In this document: positions 1 through 6,132 of the stretch, in pieces
How the letters are laid out: every line of letters starts with the position of its first letter
How positions within the stretch are numbered: position 1 is the first letter of the stretch
Assembly (NCBI GenBank): GCA_050014815.1
Contig: JBEKCP010000375.1
Coordinates: forward strand, 1 to 6,259
Source of the DNA: JBEKCP01 sp050014815
GTDB taxonomy: Bacteria; Planctomycetota; Planctomycetia; Pirellulales; Thermoguttaceae
DNA: 6,259 bases
Reading direction: 5' to 3'
Program-made: the position numbers and the translations under genes
Notes under the pieces: generated by a model
Told to the model about the DNA's origin: nothing
Database searches by the model: none
Seen by the model: only the letters and a program-made list of their open reading frames with translations

Positions 1-1
1 G

Positions 2-103
2 GAAGCCGGTGAGCTGGTCGATTACTACTTGGCGCGCAATGACCAGGCCAAAACATCGCACCGCAAAACCTGGCTGGCAAAACATCACAACGTCGTTCCG
101 TAA
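2..103 (+). CDS. C-terminal end of an unrecognised gene (5' end outside the window)
   Basis: The second reading frame is open from the window edge to a TAA at 101-103 and encodes about 33 residues. They are hydrophilic and look like a helical protein end (for example AGELVDYYLARNDQ and KTWLAKHHNVVP). The overlapping frame read from a GTG at position 9 gives a less protein-like sequence here, so I prefer this frame for the first 100 bases. I do not recognise the family and nothing can be said about function. An alternative is that this frame and the following BRCT frame belong to one gene broken by a frameshift near 95-103, because the downstream frame also reads sensibly from about 102 to 146 (KSDAVELNPSNRELW). 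Confidence 0.35.
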   Translation, partial: EAGELVDYYLARNDQAKTSHRKTWLAKHHNVVP

Positions 104-146
104 AAGTGATGCTGTAGAACTAAATCCCAGTAACCGGGAACTCTGG

Positions 147-638
147 ATGAAGTATGTTTTCGTGACCGGGGACGATGGCCAAGATTCGCCAGATATTCAG
201 CCTTTCGACTTGGCTCACTTGCGAGCCGTTGCCGTTCCTGATGACTGGAAGCCGCACGGCTCGAAGATCAAAGAGAATAGCGGATTTGAGAAAGAACGGC
301 TACTTGAGATGGCAACCGACATTCTCAAGGACGGCGTGCCGTTTGATGATCCAGTCCCAACAATTGAGTACCCCGGTAGGGGCTTCTGCTTTACCGGCAA
401 GTTCAAGTTCGGCTCCCGCGCACAGTGCAACGACGTCGTCACGCGCATGGGCGGCATCCCGAATAACAATGTGACCTTTGAGACCAACTACCTTATCGTA
501 GGCGGAGATCTCAGCCCCGCATGGGCGCATGAGTCCTACGGAACCAAGATAGAAAAGGCCCTCATATATAAACTCGACGGGCGAGCGATAGCACTTCTCG
601 TTGAGGACGATTGGGCAGCCACGGTCAAGGGCGTCTAA
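147..638 (+). CDS. Small protein with a single C-terminal BRCT domain
   Basis: The product is 163 aa if translation starts at the ATG at 147, which has a weak GGGAA (136-140) six bases upstream. An in-frame GTG at 9 would add 46 residues that overlap the preceding gene. Residues 1-75 are not recognised; they open with a strand-like KYVFVTGD. Residues 78-160 match a BRCT domain: the first strand and turn GFCFTGKF (79-86), the helix-1 end MGG (101-103), the strand TNYLIVGG (113-120), the GTKIEKA helix start (132-138) and the conserved Trp in EDDW (153-156). This arrangement is closest to the BRCT domain at the C-terminus of bacterial NAD-dependent DNA ligase, but no ligase catalytic, OB or zinc-finger region is present, so this is not a ligase. 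BRCT domains bind DNA ends or partner proteins, so a DNA-metabolism accessory role is plausible but inferred. The cyclase-like gene begins 74 bp downstream on the same strand. Confidence 0.75.
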   Translation: MKYVFVTGDDGQDSPDIQPFDLAHLRAVAVPDDWKPHGSKIKENSGFEKERLLEMATDILKDGVPFDDPVPTIEYPGRGFCFTGKFKFGSRAQCNDVVTRMGGIPNNNVTFETNYLIVGGDLSPAWAHESYGTKIEKALIYKLDGRAIALLVEDDWAATVKGV

Positions 639-712
639 GGAACTGGTGCTGTTCCCGCAGGCTGGGAATGGTCTCGCAGATGGGGCCTAGCAGGACCGTT
701 ACGACTTAGAAA

Positions 713-1603
713 ATGACCTTTCAGAATTACGTCGTTGCGTTTTTGGACGTGCTTGGGCAAAGCGACGCTTTGCGGAAGTTGCGTCGCCTCCCGACCACAG
801 CGCAGGAGGGACAAGATTTCAGAAAGGCAGCCAAAGAAACCGTTGGTAAGGTGTTGACGTTGCGGAAGTATTTTGGAGGCTTTTTTTACGGTCTGGAGCG
901 CGATAAGCTGGACCTGACAAATTGGCCGCCTGAATGGCGCGGACCATTTCGGGCTCTGGAACAAACAAAATGCACGATGTGGGGGATGTCCGACTTTGTA
1001 GTGATTGCAGTCCCGCTGAGCGACAAAGACGAACACTGCAAGGACATAAATGGCGTTTTGGACATGATCCTCTCAATCAACCAGTCGGCGGTGTGGGCAT
1101 TGGCGGAAGGGATAGTATTCCGTGGAGGGCTCGACGTTGGGGTAGCAGTGCCGATTGGGGCGGCAGATGAGGTTTATGGCCCGGCGCTCGTCAGTGCGTA
1201 TCAACTCGAGAGTGAAGTCGCGGACTATCCTCGGGTTGTGGTCGGCGACGGGTTGCTCGCGTACCTGGAGGCCGTGACGAACCAAGACCCCAGAACGAAG
1301 CATGGCGAGATTGCGAAACAGGTTGCCGCTCTCTGCCGGTCCATGATCGCTCTGGACACGGATGACCGGCAAATGCTGGACTTCTTGGGCTCGGGCGCGT
1401 GGACAGCGATGGGCGTACCGTTCCCGCGGGAGTTTGTCACGACTGGGCATGGCTTTGTTGAGAGGGAGTACAAAAGATTTCAAGGGGCTGGCGACGAAAA
1501 GCTCGCGTGTCGCTACCTTCGCTTACTCCAATACTACGAGAGGGGATCCCTCGACCCGCCGGCCTCAGCAAACGAACATCAAGGCAACCCGGCCGACGCA
1601 TAG
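713..1603 (+). CDS. Stand-alone class III nucleotidyl cyclase-like fold protein, activity uncertain
   Basis: The product is 296 aa, with no signal peptide or membrane segment, so probably cytosolic. It carries the landmarks of a class III cyclase fold: a first strand VAFLDVLG (8-15) with Asp12 at the metal-binding position; GMSDFVVIAVPL (91-102) with Asp94 at the second metal position; the strand FRGGLDVGVAVP (137-148); and YGPALVSAYQLESEVADYPR (155-174), aligned with the usual G-x-x-VN-x-A-x-R segment. Both candidate metal Asp residues are kept, but the catalytic Asn and Arg of canonical cyclases appear replaced (Ser161 and a Gln/Glu near 164-166). Proteins with this FLD-x-LG start are widespread and mostly uncharacterised. 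It may be a divergent cyclase making an unknown product, or a catalytically dead nucleotide-binding domain. The ATG at 713 has no clear Shine-Dalgarno. Residues 280-296 look disordered. The gene converges on the cytochrome operon. Confidence 0.72.
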   Translation: MTFQNYVVAFLDVLGQSDALRKLRRLPTTAQEGQDFRKAAKETVGKVLTLRKYFGGFFYGLERDKLDLTNWPPEWRGPFRALEQTKCTMWGMSDFVVIAVPLSDKDEHCKDINGVLDMILSINQSAVWALAEGIVFRGGLDVGVAVPIGAADEVYGPALVSAYQLESEVADYPRVVVGDGLLAYLEAVTNQDPRTKHGEIAKQVAALCRSMIALDTDDRQMLDFLGSGAWTAMGVPFPREFVTTGHGFVEREYKRFQGAGDEKLACRYLRLLQYYERGSLDPPASANEHQGNPADA

Positions 1604-1633
1604 TGGAGCCGCTACTGCGGCATAAGAGCGAAG

Positions 1634-1656
1634 CCCCGCCCCTGAAGGGGTTGGGG
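1634..1656. repeat. G/C-rich hairpin just after the cyclase-like gene
   Basis: Two nested four-base arms form a hairpin: CCCC (1634-1637) with GGGG (1653-1656), and CCCC (1639-1642) with GGGG (1647-1650), around a TGAA loop. It begins 30 bp after the stop codon of the plus-strand gene. There is no T-tract on either strand, so it is not a classical intrinsic terminator, though it could slow polymerase or protect an mRNA 3' end. Confidence 0.55.
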
Positions 1657-1686
1657 AAAGGGAAGTGCGGTTGGTCGTTCCTGCGT

Positions 1687-1707
1687 CCCAGGCGTAGAAC
1701 GCCTGGG
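1687..1707. repeat. Perfect 9-bp inverted repeat in the convergent spacer
   Basis: CCCAGGCGT (1687-1695) and ACGCCTGGG (1699-1707) are perfect reverse complements separated by AGA. The hairpin would be strong in transcripts from either strand. It has no following T-tract. It may be a dispersed intergenic repeat or a bidirectional transcription barrier between the two converging genes. Confidence 0.65.
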
Positions 1708-1712
1708 CTGGA

Positions 1713-1728
1713 GAAAAGGCCGGTTTTC
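1713..1728. repeat. Short inverted repeat in the convergent spacer
   Basis: GAAAA (1713-1717) pairs with TTTTC (1724-1728) around the six-base GGCCGG. This is a weak five-pair stem. It is noted because it is the third of four palindromes within 191 bp; taken alone it could be chance. Confidence 0.3.
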
Positions 1729-1767
1729 CGCGTTCTGCCCTCAGCGAAAACGGGCCCAATCTGCGTT

Positions 1768-1794
1768 GGTGGGGCTCGCTTCGCTCGACCCACC
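1768..1794. repeat. REP-like palindrome abutting the cytochrome stop codon
   Basis: On the plus strand the outer arms GGTGGG (1768-1773) and CCCACC (1789-1794) pair. The core is a mirror-symmetric CTCGCTTCGCTC. Read on the minus strand with its flank, it gives the pattern GTAGGGTGGG...CCCACC. From memory, this kind of intergenic palindrome is repeated many times in planctomycete and some other genomes and is often mis-annotated as small ORFs. It directly touches the TAG stop (1795-1797) of the NapC-like gene, so it forms the start of that mRNA's 3' untranslated region and may stabilise or end it. Repetition within the genome cannot be tested here. Confidence 0.6.
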
Positions 1795-3309
1795 CTACTT
1801 TGCCGCCGGCACCTTCTCCTTCGGCGGGTTCTTATCAATCGGGATTTTCTCGGCCGGCAGGGGCGGGAGCGCCACCTTCGGCTCCGGCAGGTTGAGCTCG
1901 CGACAGAGGGTCGAGATGTGATCGGTCAACTCGTGGTTGAGCTTCGCGGCATAGTGCATGTTATGGACGTCGTTGCCGGCCCGGAGGAAATCCAGATCGT
2001 GCTGGATTTTGCCCAGCTCGGCCTCGATTGCCGCCGGCCGGGCACCGGGCGCAGCCTGGCCGGACGCGAGCTGGGCCGACTTCAACGCCTCGCGGATCCG
2101 CTGGAGGGTGGAAGTGAGTTCGGGCAGCGACCCGCGCAGCTTGACGTGGTACTCCTGGAACTGCTTCACGGTCGCCGCATCGTGGCAGAGGGAGCACATG
2201 GCCGGCGAGCCCCGCCACAACACGGTCCCGGTCGGCGAGACCTCCTTCTTCAGATGGCAAGTCCGGCACTCGATGCGGACGGCCACCATGCCGAAGGGCT
2301 CGACCGGGATACTCTCCCCGCCGGTCCCCCGGAGCATGCTCAGTTGCTCCTGGTGATGGTTCGGGTGGCAGGATTGGCAATCGGAGGCTGCATGCTCGAG
2401 CTTGTGCCGGTCCAGGGAATGCTGGATCGGGTCGTGGCACCGGAGGCAGTCGATCCTGTGCTCCGTGACGTGCTTGGCGTGCATGAAGACGTGGTCGCCG
2501 ATCCGCTCCAGGTCTCCCTGGCGGTTGTGGCAGGATAGGCATCGTTCCGGGGCCACCGGGCCGTTGCCGCGGATCACGTCGCCGTGGCAGTTCATGCAGT
2601 CCACGCCCTTCTCATAGGCCAGGTCGTGGGTAAAGGCCACGCCGCCGCCCAGGTCGAACTTCTTGTCCGGGATCTGGTGGCAGCGGGTGCAGGCGCCCAG
2701 GCCCTCGTTGAACGGCTCTCCCTTGAAGTGGCAGAGGAAGCAGGTCGATTCGGTGACCGTCATGTGCGTGCCCTGCACGATCTGGCTGTGGCAGCTCGTG
2801 CAGCGGAGCTGTTTGCCGCGACGCGTTTCCTTCAGGTGGGGCGCGTGATCGAAGGCGACTCCGCGAAAATTGACGGTGCCCATCAGGAGCCGCGTCTCGT
2901 GGCATCCGGAGCGGAGGCAACTGGCGTCCGGGATCTCGGCGCTGGGGCGGGGGCCCTCGCTCCTGGTCACGTACTTGGCCAACTGCACCAGGCCGAGCAT
3001 CTTGCCGCGGAGCTTGCCGCCAAGGCCCGGCGGAAAGTGGCACTCGATGCAACTAACGTCCTTGTGGCTGGAAGCCTGCCACGACTTGTAGTAGGGCTCC
3101 ATGATGTGGCAACTGTTGCAGAACTGCGGGCGCGAGGTGTACCAGCCTGCGCAGGCCACCAACACCAGGAGCAACAGGAGCATGGCGCCGAGAAGGATCG
3201 CCGCGCGGACGGCCAGCCGGCGGAGTGCCGGCCAGAGGGCGCGGGCCCGGACGACCACCCTCGCCGGGGCAGCGAGAAAACGGAGCATCCGCTGCCATCT
3301 TTCGCTCAC
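1795..3309 (-). CDS. Membrane-anchored dodecaheme c-type cytochrome with NapC/NirT-type N-terminus
   Basis: The product is 504 aa. After a basic cytoplasmic start, one membrane helix (about 33-55) anchors a periplasmic heme domain. Heme 1, C64NSCHIM, has the CXXCHxM form of the NapC/NrfH family with Met70 as possible ligand; C87IECH follows, as in quinol dehydrogenases of that family. Further motifs begin at C131 (CX4CH), C170, C190, C207, C238, C257, C288, C311, C349 and C372, giving 12 sites where NapC usually has four. Residues 151-315 repeat a c3/c7-like pattern: a His-containing lead, then a CXXCH pair. The region after 380 is helical (DVHN at 447-450) and ends in a Pro/Lys-rich tail. 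Inferred role: passing electrons between the quinone pool and periplasmic carriers. The GTG start lies one base after the upstream TGA (TGACGTG) and has a GGAGG, so translation is probably coupled. The exact redox partner is unknown. Confidence 0.9.
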   Translation of the reverse strand: MSERWQRMLRFLAAPARVVVRARALWPALRRLAVRAAILLGAMLLLLLVLVACAGWYTSRPQFCNSCHIMEPYYKSWQASSHKDVSCIECHFPPGLGGKLRGKMLGLVQLAKYVTRSEGPRPSAEIPDASCLRSGCHETRLLMGTVNFRGVAFDHAPHLKETRRGKQLRCTSCHSQIVQGTHMTVTESTCFLCHFKGEPFNEGLGACTRCHQIPDKKFDLGGGVAFTHDLAYEKGVDCMNCHGDVIRGNGPVAPERCLSCHNRQGDLERIGDHVFMHAKHVTEHRIDCLRCHDPIQHSLDRHKLEHAASDCQSCHPNHHQEQLSMLRGTGGESIPVEPFGMVAVRIECRTCHLKKEVSPTGTVLWRGSPAMCSLCHDAATVKQFQEYHVKLRGSLPELTSTLQRIREALKSAQLASGQAAPGARPAAIEAELGKIQHDLDFLRAGNDVHNMHYAAKLNHELTDHISTLCRELNLPEPKVALPPLPAEKIPIDKNPPKEKVPAAK

Positions 3310-3310
3310 G

Positions 3311-5554
3311 TCACCCCTCCAGCCCGGCCACGATCATGCCCGCCAGAAGCGCCAGCCCCACCAGCAATGCCGCATAACCGGCCGCCGTGACGAGCCAGAA
3401 TACCCTGTGGCCGGGCGCGGTCGTGCGGAGGGTATCGAGCCGGCCCTGTTGGCGGAGCCGTTCGAACAGTTCCGGGCGCGTTTCCTGGAACTCGTCCTCG
3501 CCCACCAGGCCGGTCAGCACCGAGCGGTCGACGGGAAAGACGTCGGGCCGGAGATGCGTATTGAAGAAGTGGACCGCGAAAACGAATCCCGTCGCCAGAA
3601 GCGCCTGCGTCGAGTGGATCACCTGGGCGACGTTCAGCCCAATGCCCGGCAGGAACCGGCAGAAGAAATTCGGGAACCACAAGACCAGGCCGGTGGACCC
3701 GATGATTATGATGTCGGCGGCCGCGCCCCAGAAATCGAACTTCTCCCAGTAGCCCCAGCGGTCGTAGGTGGGCTTGGGCCCCAGGCCGAAGAACCATCGC
3801 ATCATGGCGAAGAAGTCCTTCGCGTCGCGCGAGCGGGGCATGGGAGAGTCGGGCCCGAAGACCAGGGCCGTCCTCGACTCGCCGCGCCGCCGCCCTTGCC
3901 GGTAGAGCCACACGAGCCGCACCAGGTAGGCCGCAAAGCACCCGAAAGTCACCAGCGCGCAGACCCGGTGCCAGAAGCTGGTGGACGCGAAACCGCCCAT
4001 CGTGTGCGCAATGTTCTGCGCCCACGCGGTATGACTGTACTTCAGCGGCAGCCCCGTCAAGGCCAACCCCAGGAACGCCAACAACATGACGGCGTGGCCG
4101 ACCCGGTGGAACAGGGGAAAGCGGACGTAGGCCGGCCCGTGCGGCCGCAGCCGCGACGGGCGGCCGCTGCGGATCACGTCGATCAGGCCCCGGATGAACC
4201 ACAGAACCGAGTGTACCCCGAACAGCCCGAACGTCGTCAACAGCAGCGTCAACAAGACCACGTAGACGCCGTGTACGATCGGGCTCCGCTGGGCATTGGC
4301 ATAGTCCGAGTGCGGATCGAAAGCAAGGAAGTTGCCCGCCGCGTTGGCATGGCACCCAACCTGCCCGCAGGTCCCGGCGCGATGTTCCGCCGACAGCCGC
4401 GAGAGGGCCTCCGACGCCGGCAGGATGTCATGGGCGCCGTGGCAGTCCGAGCACTTGGCGGCCGGGGCGTACCCCAACTCGGTCAGATGGCCGTGGACGC
4501 TCAGGGCGTACTGGCTCGACAGGTTGGTGTGACAGTTTCCGCAGCGGGTGGGCAACTGCAACCGGAACGCCGCGGAAGTCGGCTGCACCAGGTCGTGCCC
4601 CACGTGGCAGGAGGTGCAACTAGGCTTTCGGCTGGCATCGTCCAAATCTCGCCGGGCGCCCGGCGCCTCGCGGGTGGCCTGGCCGCCCGGCCCGCTGCCC
4701 CGCCCGTGTACGCTGGTCTGCAACCGCTTTTCGATGAAACGGTGGCACTTGCCGCAGGTCTGGGCAACCCGGGCCGCGTGCAGCGTCGATCGCTTGTCCC
4801 GCGCACGGTAAATGCCGTGGGCGCCGTGGCAGTCCGCGCAGGCCGGCACCGCCAAGAGGCCCATCTTCTCATACCCCTGGCCGTGTACGCTCTCCAGGTA
4901 GGTGGCCAGCTCCTTCTCATGGCAGCCGCCGCAGGTCTTCAGTTGATGATCGAGAAAGACGGGCGACGCAGGGTCGCGGACCGGCGCCAACTGGTGCGAG
5001 ACGGCCCCGTGGCACCGGTCGCACTCCAGCGGGGTGCCCTGGCCGCGATCGTTTCGCGCGCCCGCCTTGCCATGCACCCCCTTGACGAGCCCCTCATCGA
5101 TCGCCTGCTCCTTGTGGCAGGCCGCGCAGAACTTCTTCACCTCGGCCGGCTTGGCGCGGAAACCATCCTCCAGAGCGTGCGCCTGGTTGGGCTTGTCCGT
5201 CTGGTAGTTTCCACCGTGGCAGTCGTGGCAGTTAACGCCCTTGAGCCAATGGACGTCCAGCTTGAGCTTCTCCAAGGAGATATGGAACCGCCGCTGGTCG
5301 CCCTCCCACAGGTCCGGATCGCCGTGGCAGGCGATACAGTTATTCTTGTCGGCGGGAACGTGGGAGCCCTTCGGCGGCGGCATCGCCGCCACCGCGGCGG
5401 GCTTCGGCGCGGACGTATCACCCGGCTGCCCCTGGGTAGTCGTAGCCGCCGGCACGACGGAAACAGGGACCGAGTCGCCGGCAACAGCCGCAACCACACC
5501 CCACGCCGACAGGACCACCCCTGCCGGCAGCAAGAGCGCGAGGAACCGTTTCAT
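3311..5554 (-). CDS. Undecaheme c-type cytochrome fused to a six-helix cytochrome b-like membrane domain (CbcL-like architecture)
   Basis: The product is 747 aa from the ATG at 5554, chosen because it opens directly on a signal or anchor segment (MKRFLALLLPAGVVL); an ATG at 5617 would add 21 residues overlapping the upstream gene. Residues 30-65 are a Pro/Ala-rich linker. C-type heme motifs begin at C73, C109, C143, C178, C208, C239, C267, C313, C338, C368 and C396, the last being CX4CH. Hemes 3-10 form two-heme repeats, each with a VHG between its motifs (His161, 224, 283, 354). Helices follow at about 429-455, 480-506, 526-551, 606-627, 644-665 and 717-743. TM His residues 487, 529, 647 and 662 fit the di-heme pattern of FdnI/HydC-type cytochrome b, and HFFNTHLRP (662-670) is a family-like motif. 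Geobacter CbcL has the same fusion and works as an inner-membrane quinone oxidoreductase; equivalence here is inferred. It starts 11 bp after the c554-like gene, with only a weak Shine-Dalgarno. Confidence 0.9.
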   Translation of the reverse strand: MKRFLALLLPAGVVLSAWGVVAAVAGDSVPVSVVPAATTTQGQPGDTSAPKPAAVAAMPPPKGSHVPADKNNCIACHGDPDLWEGDQRRFHISLEKLKLDVHWLKGVNCHDCHGGNYQTDKPNQAHALEDGFRAKPAEVKKFCAACHKEQAIDEGLVKGVHGKAGARNDRGQGTPLECDRCHGAVSHQLAPVRDPASPVFLDHQLKTCGGCHEKELATYLESVHGQGYEKMGLLAVPACADCHGAHGIYRARDKRSTLHAARVAQTCGKCHRFIEKRLQTSVHGRGSGPGGQATREAPGARRDLDDASRKPSCTSCHVGHDLVQPTSAAFRLQLPTRCGNCHTNLSSQYALSVHGHLTELGYAPAAKCSDCHGAHDILPASEALSRLSAEHRAGTCGQVGCHANAAGNFLAFDPHSDYANAQRSPIVHGVYVVLLTLLLTTFGLFGVHSVLWFIRGLIDVIRSGRPSRLRPHGPAYVRFPLFHRVGHAVMLLAFLGLALTGLPLKYSHTAWAQNIAHTMGGFASTSFWHRVCALVTFGCFAAYLVRLVWLYRQGRRRGESRTALVFGPDSPMPRSRDAKDFFAMMRWFFGLGPKPTYDRWGYWEKFDFWGAAADIIIIGSTGLVLWFPNFFCRFLPGIGLNVAQVIHSTQALLATGFVFAVHFFNTHLRPDVFPVDRSVLTGLVGEDEFQETRPELFERLRQQGRLDTLRTTAPGHRVFWLVTAAGYAALLVGLALLAGMIVAGLEG
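3316..3320 (-). promoter_or_regulatory. Ribosome binding site deciding the GTG start of the NapC-like gene
   Basis: The minus strand reads GGAGG six bases before the GTG at 3309-3307. It lies within the last codons of the upstream cytochrome gene. It supports the GTG over the internal ATG at codon 8 and fits translational coupling across the one-base junction. Confidence 0.7.
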
Positions 5555-5565
5555 GCGTCGAGGGC

Positions 5566-6102
5566 CTACTGCTTGTCGTAAGCCGGGTGCGGCTTGTGCT
5601 TCTGGTCGATGTGGCACCGGATGCAGACGTTCTGCGGATCGACCTTGTAGATCGATCCCCGGACGGCTTTGTCCTCGTCAGGCGAGAGTGTTTTCTTGTT
5701 CTCGTACTGCTTGGCGATGGCCCCATGTTTGCTGCCCGGCCCGTGGCACGCCTCGCACGTGGTGCCGGCGAGGTTGGGCGTCGAGGTTGCGTCCTTGAAA
5801 CCGGTCGCGGCCCCATAGCCCGTCGCATGGCACTTCAAACACTCGCCGTCCGTACGATACTTGGCCGGCAAGCACTCGAATGCCTCTTTGGCGTGCTTGC
5901 TCGTCTTCCACGCCTTTTGTTCCTTGAAATGACAGGCGGAGCACTGCTTGGATCCTGTGTAGGTCTGGTCGGCCGGGGGATGAACCTCGGCGACGGGTTC
6001 CGCCGGCGGCTGCGATCGCACGGGCTCGACCCACATCATCCAAACCAGAGCCAACGCCCCTGCACCGACGAGGGCCACCCAATCGCGCCTTGAGGTCATC
6101 AT
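5566..6102 (-). CDS. Secreted tetraheme cytochrome c, c554 family
   Basis: The product is 178 aa from the ATG at 6102, which has AGGAG seven bases upstream; an ATG at 6135 would add 11 residues but lies inside a leader hairpin. A second ATG follows directly at 6099. Residues 1-30 form a signal peptide (basic MTSRR, hydrophobic 8-24, likely cleaved near Ser30-Gln31). Four CXXCH motifs begin at C54, C88, C116 and C160. The segments YTGSKQCSACH (48-58), AWKTSKHA (64-71), CLKCHATGYG (88-97) and CEACHGPGSKHG (116-127) are typical of the cytochrome c554/c-prime family. In Nitrosomonas the namesake accepts electrons from hydroxylamine oxidoreductase, but no such enzyme is present here, so a general periplasmic carrier role is the safer reading. 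It is the first gene of the operon and would shuttle electrons to or from the two membrane cytochromes downstream. Confidence 0.92.
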   Translation of the reverse strand: MMTSRRDWVALVGAGALALVWMMWVEPVRSQPPAEPVAEVHPPADQTYTGSKQCSACHFKEQKAWKTSKHAKEAFECLPAKYRTDGECLKCHATGYGAATGFKDATSTPNLAGTTCEACHGPGSKHGAIAKQYENKKTLSPDEDKAVRGSIYKVDPQNVCIRCHIDQKHKPHPAYDKQ

Positions 6103-6109
6103 GCTGTCT

Positions 6110-6114
6110 CTCCT
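6110..6114 (-). promoter_or_regulatory. Ribosome binding site of the c554-like gene
   Basis: The minus strand reads AGGAG seven bases before the ATG at 6102-6100. This near-consensus site decides the start against the upstream in-frame ATG at 6135-6133. Confidence 0.75.
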
Positions 6115-6132
6115 AGTTTGACATGAAGGAAG

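Noticed and set aside
147..638. A NAD-dependent DNA ligase fragment.
   Set aside because: Only the BRCT domain matches; the N-terminal half has no ligase zinc-finger or helix-hairpin-helix features.
881..887. A run of seven T inside the cyclase-like gene as a programmed slippage site.
   Set aside because: The reading frame continues normally through it (FGGFFYG) and no stimulatory structure or overlapping frame supports slippage.
713..1603. A Pycsar-type anti-phage system based on the cyclase-like gene.
   Set aside because: No adjacent effector with a cNMP-binding, TIR or membrane domain is present, and the catalytic Asn/Arg positions appear altered.
1437..1838. A 133-codon minus-strand frame over the spacer.
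   Set aside because: It is largely a translation of the repeats, including a VGRAKRAPPT-type peptide that I recall as a common spurious product of such intergenic repeats.
1507..2538. A 343-codon open frame on the plus strand running through the spacer into the NapC-like gene.
   Set aside because: It crosses the palindromic spacer and is antisense to a well-supported gene; its sequence resembles no protein family.
3101..5581. An 826-codon open frame on the plus strand.
   Set aside because: It lies antisense to the two large heme cytochromes, is rich in Arg, Pro and Ala with no domain, and arises because high-G+C coding leaves the opposite strand open. The minus-strand frames carry 23 heme motifs.
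5566..6102. Assigning the tetraheme protein to ammonia oxidation as cytochrome c554.
   Set aside because: Family membership is clear, but no hydroxylamine oxidoreductase or cM552-type context is present, and the family occurs in many metabolisms.
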